A DNA stretch of 52,000 bases. Origin: Rhodopseudomonas sp. BR0M22 (GTDB taxonomy: Bacteria; Pseudomonadota; Alphaproteobacteria; Rhizobiales; Xanthobacteraceae). The notes beneath the pieces are model-generated. The model saw only the letters and a list, made by a program, of their open reading frames with translations, was not told the DNA's origin and searched no databases. This document shows positions 17,660 through 25,293 of this stretch, one piece after another; position 1 is the stretch's first letter, and every line of letters starts with the position of its first letter. The position numbers and the translations under genes were made by a program. The stretch lies in the NCBI RefSeq assembly GCF_010907035.1, contig NZ_QUMK01000039.1:1-52000 (forward strand), given 5' to 3'.

Positions 17660-18103
17660 ATGCGGTCATGGGGAGGCGCGGCGCTGGCCGCGTTGCTGCT
17701 GTCGGGGTGTGCGTCGGTGACGCGCGGCACCACGGAGAACATTTCGATCGCGAGCACACCGTCGGGCGCCAAGGCCGATGTGTCCGGCACCGAGGCGCCG
17801 TTTTCCTGCGTCACGCCGTGCGTGGTCGAGGTCAACCGCAACGCCGACATCACCGTCAGCCTGAGCAAAGAGGGCTATGAACCGCAGATCATCCCGCTGA
17901 CCCGCGAAGTCTCCGGCAGCGGCGGCGCCGGCTTTGCCGGCAACCTGCTGCTCGGCGGCGTCGTCGGCATGGGCGTCGACGCCGCCACCGGCGCCGCGAT
18001 GGATCACAAGCCCAACCCGGTCGTGGTGACGCTGCAGCCGGTCACGCCACCACCGCCGCCGGTCGTCCGGCATCATCGCAAGCCGCGGGTGCCGGTGAGC
18101 TGA
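17660..18103 (+). CDS. PEGA-domain lipoprotein
   Basis: This 147-residue protein has a lipoprotein signal peptide ending in the lipobox LLSGC, with the acylated Cys at residue 17. A PEGA-type domain follows: ISIASTPSGAKADVSG, then the VTPCVVEVNRN and VSLSKEGYEPQ pattern usual in these surface-layer-type beta domains. A Gly/Ala-rich hydrophobic stretch near residues 86-110 could insert into or associate with the membrane. The tail is proline- and histidine/arginine-rich. It is probably anchored in the outer membrane facing the periplasm. It is monocistronic by layout. The family call is good, but the role is unknown. Confidence 0.8.
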   Translation: MRSWGGAALAALLLSGCASVTRGTTENISIASTPSGAKADVSGTEAPFSCVTPCVVEVNRNADITVSLSKEGYEPQIIPLTREVSGSGGAGFAGNLLLGGVVGMGVDAATGAAMDHKPNPVVVTLQPVTPPPPPVVRHHRKPRVPVS

Positions 18104-19721
18104 TACGGAATTGCGTTGTAACTGAGCCTATGAAAATGGGATATCGCAATGCCGAAGCCAGCTTGCCAGGATTCTCTTCTCGCAAAGCCTGTCTAGAATT
18201 GTCATGTGGACGACTCAGTGTTCGATTGTAACTAAGATAGATTGATGTGGCGTCGCTCTGCGCGACTCAATGACGTGGTAGCGAATGACGAAAAACTATA
18301 ACTACATTTCTTTTGGAAACTGGGAGCGGGTTGATGGTGAAGGTAACGTCATCTCTATGAGCCGAGGCCGCATGTTCGAGTACACGCGGCCTGACATTGA
18401 GAAGCGGCTCGATAGTCTCAATACTGCGGCGGTCTCCTTCTTGGAGAAAATCCCGACGTTTTTGTGTAGCGAGATTAAGACGGGTGAGAATTCCGTCTCC
18501 ATGCTTATCAAGTATGGGCGGATTTCTGACGTCACAGTTGATAGGCAGGAAGTTTCCGCCACTTTTAATACGCTGATTGATTTCGGCGAAGTGGAATTCA
18601 AGAATTATCAAGTTGCCGCGTCGGCCCTAGGAGTGGACCGGTTCCAAGTGTATCGTACTCATTGGGCCGTCCGTGAGGGAGATGCAACGGAAGTGCTGGC
18701 CCGATTGGGCGAACTTAAGCCTGATCTTGCCGATATTATCGGAATGCAGGGAGGCGGTGCCGATGGTGGCTCAGGCGTGCAGCCTCCTCCTCGGGCAAAG
18801 AGAAGCCTCGGGACTGCGGAGAGCGTGGAGTCCTTCCTTGGGTTGCTCTATCAATCATCCGCAAGAGACGAGACCGAAACTTTCTTTCGAGGTCACGCCG
18901 ACGCTCGCTATGAGCTTACGCCATCTCTTCTGCGCAAATGGGAGAATGGGGATTGGCAGTTCTTGCCAAGAGAAGATCGACTCTGCAAAGAACTATTGAT
19001 TGCACACCACGACGAATTTCAGAGTGATCAATACTGTTTCGATCGGCTTGTGCGAATGCAACATTATGGCTTGCCGACGCGATTGCTCGATATTTCGGGG
19101 AATCCGCTTGTTGCGCTATTCTTCGCTTGTTCCTGCAATTCTGATCAAGCGGATATTGCTGGCGAGGTTATCGTTTTTCGCGTCTCCGAAGGGCGCGTCA
19201 AATACTACGATTCCGATACTGTTAGCTGTCTTTCAAACCTCTCAAACCTCTCATACGATCAGAAAAACCGTCTCGATCTCGGTCTAGATCTTTGTGCCTT
19301 CAACCAGACGGATGTGGCCAAAAAGCTCCTTCACCATATCAAGTCGGAGAAAGGCTTCTTCGAAGGGCGTATTGTTCCTGACGATCTTGGCGGGATTATT
19401 TGCGTAAAGGCGAAACGCACGAATTCCCGCATCAAATCACAGTCTGGTGCATTCTTACTCTTCGGACACGGCGCCACCTTGCCGGATGTTGGACAAGACG
19501 GAATCGATATCACCCGTGTGACGATCCGGAACAAGAAGCATATTCTGGATCAGCTTGAGAGTATCAATATTAGTGCGACCACTGTCTATCCCAGCATAGA
19601 CCAAACTGCAGTTCATCTGCGGGAGCAGCACCGGATTCAATCTTCTGGTCATTAGGACATAGCGTTACGACTTATTGAGGGCAATTGCGGTGAATTCCGT
19701 TGGACCCTTCCCTCTGGCCAA
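18104..19721. other. Probable small acquired island next to tRNA-Arg
   Basis: From just after the PEGA gene to the 3' end of the tRNA-Arg gene, base use changes: codons ending in A/T are frequent, unlike all flanking genes. It holds one gene (FRG protein) with 181 bp of AT-richer DNA before it and 66 bp after. Both edges share the short string AATTGCG (18110-18116 and 19683-19689). That is too short to prove an attachment site. No integrase is present. Confidence 0.5.
18285..19655 (+). CDS. FRG-domain protein with a novel N-terminal region
   Basis: The protein has 456 residues. Residues 1-153 form an unrecognised N-terminal region with no signal peptide. Residues 154-175 are a Gly/Pro linker (GGGADGGSG). 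From about 180 the FRG domain is clear: ETFFRGHADARYELTPSLLR (residues 198-217), then RMQHYGLPTRLLD (257-269) and NPLVALFFAC (273-282). The FRG family is named after its Phe-Arg-Gly motif, and such proteins are frequent in defence islands and mobile DNA. Their biochemical activity is not established to my knowledge. Codon use is strikingly AT-richer than the neighbours, which indicates transfer. The ribosome site is poor. The start is the first ATG of the frame. Confidence 0.82.
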   Translation: MTKNYNYISFGNWERVDGEGNVISMSRGRMFEYTRPDIEKRLDSLNTAAVSFLEKIPTFLCSEIKTGENSVSMLIKYGRISDVTVDRQEVSATFNTLIDFGEVEFKNYQVAASALGVDRFQVYRTHWAVREGDATEVLARLGELKPDLADIIGMQGGGADGGSGVQPPPRAKRSLGTAESVESFLGLLYQSSARDETETFFRGHADARYELTPSLLRKWENGDWQFLPREDRLCKELLIAHHDEFQSDQYCFDRLVRMQHYGLPTRLLDISGNPLVALFFACSCNSDQADIAGEVIVFRVSEGRVKYYDSDTVSCLSNLSNLSYDQKNRLDLGLDLCAFNQTDVAKKLLHHIKSEKGFFEGRIVPDDLGGIICVKAKRTNSRIKSQSGAFLLFGHGATLPDVGQDGIDITRVTIRNKKHILDQLESINISATTVYPSIDQTAVHLREQHRIQSSGH

Positions 19722-19798
19722 TGGCGATCCCAGCAGGATTCGAACCTGCAACCCGCGGAGTAGAAATCCGCTACTCTATCCAGTTGAGCTATGGGACC
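19722..19798 (-). tRNA. tRNA-Arg (anticodon TCT)
   Basis: On the minus strand the 77-base gene begins GGTCCCATAGCTC and ends GGGATCGCCA, with CCA encoded. The acceptor stem GGTCCCA/TGGGATC pairs with one G-U. The anticodon arm GCGGA-TTTCTAC-TCCGC has the TCT anticodon (reads AGA). The T arm is GCAGGTTCGAATCCTGC. All cloverleaf elements are present. The acquired FRG patch lies at its 3' side. Confidence 0.96.
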
Positions 19799-20079
19799 GT
19801 TGGGGGCTTTATAGCACCACCCCCGGATACAAAAAATCCGCCTCCGCCACAACCGCCCCGAACCATTTGCCACCATCCGGCGTCCAACGCATGCGGCGCG
19901 TTGTTTTCGGCGCGCGCGCGGGCGAGGATGTGAGTCTCGAGCCGGGCTGGCCGGCGAGGGCGGAAGATGGATGGCGAAACCGGCGGCCCCTGCGTCCGCC
20001 CGCAGCCATCACGGCGTCATCTTCGTCACGGCATGACAAGATCTAACGCGACGCTCGTTCGCGGCAAGGGAGTTCAAGC

Positions 20080-23000
20080 ATGATCGGTCTGGTTCGCGCC
20101 CTCACGCTTTGCGCCGGATTGGCGCTCGGGCTCGCATCGGCGCACGCTGCCGACAAGGCGTTCCAGCGGGACGAGCTGGCGGACGCCGCGATCAAGCTCG
20201 AAGCCCAGATCAAGAGCGAGGCTGCGGCCACCAACAAGCCCACTGCGGTGCTGCGCGGCGACGCCGACGCCGCGTTCAAGCGCGGCGATTACCGCAGCGG
20301 CCTGCAGATTCTGGGGCAGATCGCGGCGCTCGATCCGTCCGACGGCGACAACTGGCAGCGGCTGGCCCGCACCGTGCTGCAGATCAAGGCCGCCACCAGT
20401 TCCGAACAGACCTTCCTGCGCGAGCGCGCCACCACCGCCGCCTATATCGCCTACCAGCGCGCCAAGAGCCCGGGCGAGGAGGCCGCCGCGCTGGCGCTGC
20501 TCGGCCGCGCGATGGCCGACCGCAGCCTGTGGCGGCCGGCGCTCGATGCCTTGCGGATTTCGCTGGAGCTGCGCGAGGTCGCCGACATTCGCGGCCAATA
20601 CGAGAAGCTGCGCGCCGATCACGGCTTTCGGCTGCTCGATTACACCGTCGATTCGGATTCGGCCTCGCCGCGGGTGTGCTTCCAGTTCTCCGAGGAACTG
20701 GCCAAGCGCACCGATTTTGCGCCCTATGTGACGCTGGCCGGCACCGACAAGCCGGCGATCAGCGCCGAGGACCGCCAGCTCTGCGTCGAGGGGCTGAAGC
20801 ACGGCGAGCGCTACAACATCAATCTGCGCGCCGGCCTGCCGTCGACCGTGAAGGAGGCGCTGGCGAAGTCGGCCGAGTTCAACGTCTATGTCCGAGACCG
20901 CAAGCCGCTGGTCCGCTTCACCGGCCGGGCCTACGTGCTGCCGCGCACCGGCCAGCGCGGCATTCCGCTGGTCAGCGTCAACACCCCGACCGTGGCGGTG
21001 CAGGTGTTCCGGATCGGCGACCGCAACCTGATCAACACCGTGGTCGACAGCGACTTCCAGCGCACGCTGAACCGCTACCAGCTCGGCGACCTCGGCAACG
21101 AGCGCGGCGCCAAGGTGTGGTCGGGCGAGCTCGACACCGCGGCCGCGGCGCTGAATGCCGACGTCACCACCGCGTTCCCGGTCGACCAGGTGCTCGGCGA
21201 TCTGCAGCCCGGCGTCTATGTGATGACCGCGGCGCCGAAAGGCCCGATCCCCAATTCCGACGATGACGGCCAGATCGCCACCCAGTGGTTCATCGTCTCC
21301 GACCTCGGCCTGACCGCGTTCTCCGGCAACGACGGCATCCACGTCTTCGTCAATTCGCTGGCCTCGACCGATCCGCTCGCCAATACCGAGGTGCGGCTGA
21401 TCGCGCGCAACAACGAAGTGCTGGCGACCCGCAAGACCGACGCCTCCGGCCACATCCTGTTCGAAGCCGGGCTGGCGCGCGGCGAGGGCGGGCTGTCGCC
21501 GGCGCTGCTGACGGCAAGCCGCGACAAGGCCGATTACGCCTTCCTCAGCCTCAAGACCAACGCCTTCGACCTGTCCGACCGCGGCGTCGCCGGTCGCGCG
21601 GTGCCGGCCGGGGCGGACGCCTTCGTCTATGCCGAGCGCGGCGTGTACCGCTCCGGCGAGACGGTGCATCTCACCGCGCTGCTGCGCGACGGCCAAGGCA
21701 TGGCGCTGACCGCCAGCCCGATGACGCTGGTGGTGGAGCGTCCCGATGGAGTCGAATACCGCCGCGCCGTGCTGTCCGACCAGGGCGCCGGCGGCCGCAG
21801 TCTCGATGTCGCGCTGAATTCGGCGGTGCCGACCGGCACCTGGCGGGTCCGCGCGTTCACCGATCCGAAGGGGGGAAGCGTCGGCGAAACCACCTTCATG
21901 GTCGAAGACTATGTTCCCGATCGGATCGAATTCGACATTTCCACCAAGGACAAGGCGATCAAAGCTGATGCTCCTGTGGAACTTAAGGTCGACGGCCGCT
22001 TCCTGTACGGCGCGCCGGCCTCGGCGCTGCAGCTCGAAGGCGACCTGCTGGTGGCGCCGGCCGACGCACGGCCGGGCTATGCCGGCTATCAGTTCGGCGT
22101 CGCCGACGAGGAGACCACCAGCAACGAGCGCACCCCGCTCGAAAACCTGCCCGAGACCGACGCCAATGGCGCCGCCACGTTCGAGGTGAGCCTGCCGAAG
22201 CCGCCGTCCTCGACCCGGCCGCAGGAGGCGCAGATCTTCGTCCGGATGGCGGAAGCCGGCGGCCGCGCGGTCGAGCGCAAGCTGGTGCTGCCGGTCGCGC
22301 CGGCGGCGGCGATGATCGGCGTCAAGCCGCTGTTCGCCGACCGCAACGTGCCCGAGGGCGATGTCGCCAAGTTCGATGTCGCGTTCGTCGCGCCGGACGG
22401 CACCTCGCTGCCGCGCAGCGGCCTGCGTTACGAGCTGCTCAAGATCGAGTCGCATTATCAGTGGTACCGGCAGAACTCGTCCTGGGATTACGAGCCGGTG
22501 AAGTCGACCAAGCGGGTCGCGGACGGCGATCTGTCGATCAAGGCCGGCGAGCCGGCGCGGCTGCAGTTCAACCCGGAGCCCGGCCGCTACCGGCTCGACG
22601 TCAAGACCGCCGATGTGGCCGGTCCGCTGACCTCGGTGCAGTTCGACGTCGGCTGGTATTCGGATGGTTCGGCCGATACGCCGGATCTGCTGGAGACCTC
22701 GATCGACAAGCCGGAATACGCCTCCGGCGACACCATGACGGTGACGGTGAACGCGCGGACCGCGGGTCTGTTGACCGTCAACGTGCTCGGCGACCGGCTG
22801 TTGACCACGCAGTCGCTGCAGGTCAAGCCGGGCAGCTCGCAGGTCAAGGTTGCGGTCGGCAAGGATTGGGGCTCGGGCGCCTATGTCGTCACGACGCTGC
22901 GGCGGCCGCTCGACACCGCCGCGCAGCGGATGCCGGGCCGCGCGATCGGCCTGAAATGGTTCGGCATCGACAAGGCGGCGCGCACGCTGTCGGTCGAGCT

Positions 23001-25293
23001 GTCGCCGCCGGCCCTGGTGCGGCCGTCGACGACGCTGAAGCTGCCCGTCAAGCTCGGCGGGCTGTCGCCCGGCGAGGACGCCAAGATCGTGGTCGCCGCG
23101 GTCGACGTCGGCATCCTCAATCTCACCGGCTACAAGCCGCCGGCGCCCGATGTGTACTATCTCGGTCAGCGCCGGCTCAGCGCCGAGATCCGCGACCTCT
23201 ATGGCCAGTTGATCGACGGCATGCAGGGGGCGCGCGGCCAGATCCGTTCCGGCGGCGACGCCTCGGCGGCGGAGCTGCAGGGCAGCCCGCCGACGCAGAA
23301 GCCGCTCGCGCTGTATTCCGGCATCGTCACCGTGGCGGCCGACGGCACCGCGACGATCGACTTCGACATTCCCGAATTCGCCGGCACTGCGCGGGTGATG
23401 GCGGTGGCGTGGACCGCCACCAAGGTCGGCCGTGCGAGCACCGACGTCACGGTGCGCGATCCGGTGGTGCTGACCACGACGCTGCCGCGCTTCCTGCGCA
23501 ACGGCGACCGCGGCACCATGGCGTTCGATCTCGACAACGTCGAAGGCGCTGCCGGCGACTACACCATCAAGGTCAGCGCCAGCGGTCCGGTGAAGCTGAG
23601 CGGCGAAGCGGCGACGACGCTGAAGCTCGCCGCCAAGCAACGCGGCTCGGCCAAGCTGATGCTGGACGCCGGCGGTGCCGGCACGGCTGCGCTCGACGTC
23701 GCGATCCAGGGGCCGAACGGGCTGTCGCTGGCGCGCCACTATGCGCTCGACATCCGTCCCGCCAACCAGACCCTGGCGCGGCGCTCGATCCGGACGCTCG
23801 CCAAGGGCGACAGCCTGACGCTGACCTCCGACATGTTCTCGGACCTGGTGCCGGGCACCGGCGGGCTGTCGCTGTCGGTCAGCCTATCGACCGCGCTCGA
23901 CGCTGCGACCATTCTCAAGGCGCTCGACCGCTATCCGTTCGGTTGCACCGAGCAGATCACCAGCCGGGCGATGCCGCTGCTCTACGTCAACGATCTGGCC
24001 GCCGGCGCGCATCTGGCGATGGACGGTAGCGCCGACGAGCGCATCAAAGGCGCGATCGACCGGCTGCTGTCGCGGCAGGGCTCGAACGGCTCGTTCGGGC
24101 TGTGGTCGACTGGCGGCGACGATGCCTGGCTCGACGCCTATGTCACCGACTTCCTGACCCGGGCGCGCGAGAAGCGTTTCGTGGTCCCGGACGTCGCGTT
24201 CCGCAGCGCGCTCGATCGCATCCGCAACTCGGTGGTCAATGCCGACGAGCCGGACAAGAACGGCGGCCGCGATCTCGCCTACGGGCTGTACGTGCTCGCC
24301 CGCAACGGCGCGGCGCCGATCGGCGACCTGCGCTATCTCGCCGACACCAAGCTCGACAAGCTGGCGACCCCGATCGCCAAGGCGCAGCTTGCGGCGGCGT
24401 TGGCGCTGGTCGGCGACCGCACCCGCGCCGAGCGGGTCTATGCGGCGGCGGCCGACAGCCTCAACCCCAAGCCGTCGATCGTGTTCGGCCGGGTCGATTA
24501 CGGCTCCGAGCTGCGCGATGCCGCGGCTCTGGTGTCGCTCGCCAGCGAAGGCAACGCGCCGCGGCCGACGCTGACGACGGCGGTGCAGCGGGTCGAAGCC
24601 GCGCGCGGACTGTCGCCCTACACCTCGACCCAGGAAAACGCCTGGCTGGTGCTGGCGGCGCGCGCGCTCGCCAAGGAGACGATGGCGCTCGACCTCAACG
24701 GAGATGCGGTGAAGACGGCGCTGTATCGCAGCTACAAGGCGGACGAGGTGAAGGCCCAGCCCCTCAAGATCGCCAACACCGGCGACTCCCCGGTGCAGGC
24801 GGTGGTGACGGTGAGCGGTTCGCCGATCACGCCGGAGCCGGCCGCCAGCAACGGCTTCAAGATCGAGCGCAATTATTTCACGCTCGGCGGCGAGCCGGCC
24901 GACATCACCAAGGCGAAGCAGAACGACCGCTTCGCGGTGGTGCTGACGATCACCGAGCCGAAGCCGGAATACGGCCACGTCATGATCGCCGACTACCTGC
25001 CGGCGGGCCTGGAGATCGACAATCCGCATCTGGTGTCGTCGGGCGACTCCGGCACGCTGAGCTGGATCGCCGATGGCGCCGAGCCGGTGAATACCGAGTT
25101 CCGCGATGACCGCTTCACCGCCGCGATCGACCGCAAGGCCGACGACAAGTCGGTGTTCACGGTCGCCTACGTGGTGCGCGCGGTGTCGCCCGGCAAATAC
25201 GTGCTGCCGCAAGCCGTGGTCGAGGACATGTACAATCCCTCGCGCTACGGTCGCACCGGCACCGGCACGATCGAGGTGCGGGCTGCGAAATGA
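20080..25293 (+). CDS. Alpha-2-macroglobulin family protein with thioester motif (YfhM-like)
   Basis: This 1737-residue periplasmic protein has a signal peptide ending SAHA (about residue 23). AAGGGAG precedes the ATG. It belongs to the bacterial A2M family, proposed to trap proteases that breach the outer membrane. Visible parts are an N-terminal helical region, many macroglobulin-type beta domains (for example GVYRSGETVHLTALLRDGQG), and VEDYVPDRIEF before the bait/middle region. An alpha/alpha-toroid domain opens with GCTEQ (residues 1288-1292), the thioester Cys-Glu-Gln motif. The C-terminal domain ends MYNPSRYGRTGTGTIEV. There is no lipobox, unlike E. coli YfhM. It is coupled to pbpC by an ATGA overlap, the usual partnership in which PBP1C repairs peptidoglycan. 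Confidence 0.93.
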   Translation: MIGLVRALTLCAGLALGLASAHAADKAFQRDELADAAIKLEAQIKSEAAATNKPTAVLRGDADAAFKRGDYRSGLQILGQIAALDPSDGDNWQRLARTVLQIKAATSSEQTFLRERATTAAYIAYQRAKSPGEEAAALALLGRAMADRSLWRPALDALRISLELREVADIRGQYEKLRADHGFRLLDYTVDSDSASPRVCFQFSEELAKRTDFAPYVTLAGTDKPAISAEDRQLCVEGLKHGERYNINLRAGLPSTVKEALAKSAEFNVYVRDRKPLVRFTGRAYVLPRTGQRGIPLVSVNTPTVAVQVFRIGDRNLINTVVDSDFQRTLNRYQLGDLGNERGAKVWSGELDTAAAALNADVTTAFPVDQVLGDLQPGVYVMTAAPKGPIPNSDDDGQIATQWFIVSDLGLTAFSGNDGIHVFVNSLASTDPLANTEVRLIARNNEVLATRKTDASGHILFEAGLARGEGGLSPALLTASRDKADYAFLSLKTNAFDLSDRGVAGRAVPAGADAFVYAERGVYRSGETVHLTALLRDGQGMALTASPMTLVVERPDGVEYRRAVLSDQGAGGRSLDVALNSAVPTGTWRVRAFTDPKGGSVGETTFMVEDYVPDRIEFDISTKDKAIKADAPVELKVDGRFLYGAPASALQLEGDLLVAPADARPGYAGYQFGVADEETTSNERTPLENLPETDANGAATFEVSLPKPPSSTRPQEAQIFVRMAEAGGRAVERKLVLPVAPAAAMIGVKPLFADRNVPEGDVAKFDVAFVAPDGTSLPRSGLRYELLKIESHYQWYRQNSSWDYEPVKSTKRVADGDLSIKAGEPARLQFNPEPGRYRLDVKTADVAGPLTSVQFDVGWYSDGSADTPDLLETSIDKPEYASGDTMTVTVNARTAGLLTVNVLGDRLLTTQSLQVKPGSSQVKVAVGKDWGSGAYVVTTLRRPLDTAAQRMPGRAIGLKWFGIDKAARTLSVELSPPALVRPSTTLKLPVKLGGLSPGEDAKIVVAAVDVGILNLTGYKPPAPDVYYLGQRRLSAEIRDLYGQLIDGMQGARGQIRSGGDASAAELQGSPPTQKPLALYSGIVTVAADGTATIDFDIPEFAGTARVMAVAWTATKVGRASTDVTVRDPVVLTTTLPRFLRNGDRGTMAFDLDNVEGAAGDYTIKVSASGPVKLSGEAATTLKLAAKQRGSAKLMLDAGGAGTAALDVAIQGPNGLSLARHYALDIRPANQTLARRSIRTLAKGDSLTLTSDMFSDLVPGTGGLSLSVSLSTALDAATILKALDRYPFGCTEQITSRAMPLLYVNDLAAGAHLAMDGSADERIKGAIDRLLSRQGSNGSFGLWSTGGDDAWLDAYVTDFLTRAREKRFVVPDVAFRSALDRIRNSVVNADEPDKNGGRDLAYGLYVLARNGAAPIGDLRYLADTKLDKLATPIAKAQLAAALALVGDRTRAERVYAAAADSLNPKPSIVFGRVDYGSELRDAAALVSLASEGNAPRPTLTTAVQRVEAARGLSPYTSTQENAWLVLAARALAKETMALDLNGDAVKTALYRSYKADEVKAQPLKIANTGDSPVQAVVTVSGSPITPEPAASNGFKIERNYFTLGGEPADITKAKQNDRFAVVLTITEPKPEYGHVMIADYLPAGLEIDNPHLVSSGDSGTLSWIADGAEPVNTEFRDDRFTAAIDRKADDKSVFTVAYVVRAVSPGKYVLPQAVVEDMYNPSRYGRTGTGTIEVRAAK

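Noticed and set aside
18167-18174. CAGGATTC near the left edge of the FRG patch, matching part of the tRNA T-arm
   Set aside because: Only 8 bases match and the surroundings do not align, so it cannot be called an attachment-site duplication.
18116-18236. Two copies of TTGTAACT(G/A)AG about 110 bp apart
   Set aside because: The 11-base near-repeat lies in a short non-coding gap. It is too short and unflanked by any gene or symmetry to support an operator or att site.
20074-23739. 1221-codon open frame on the minus strand, antisense to the A2M gene
   Set aside because: It is a shadow of a GC-rich gene. The translation is Arg/His/Gly/Gln-rich without any fold, while the plus strand has an evident A2M with thioester motif.
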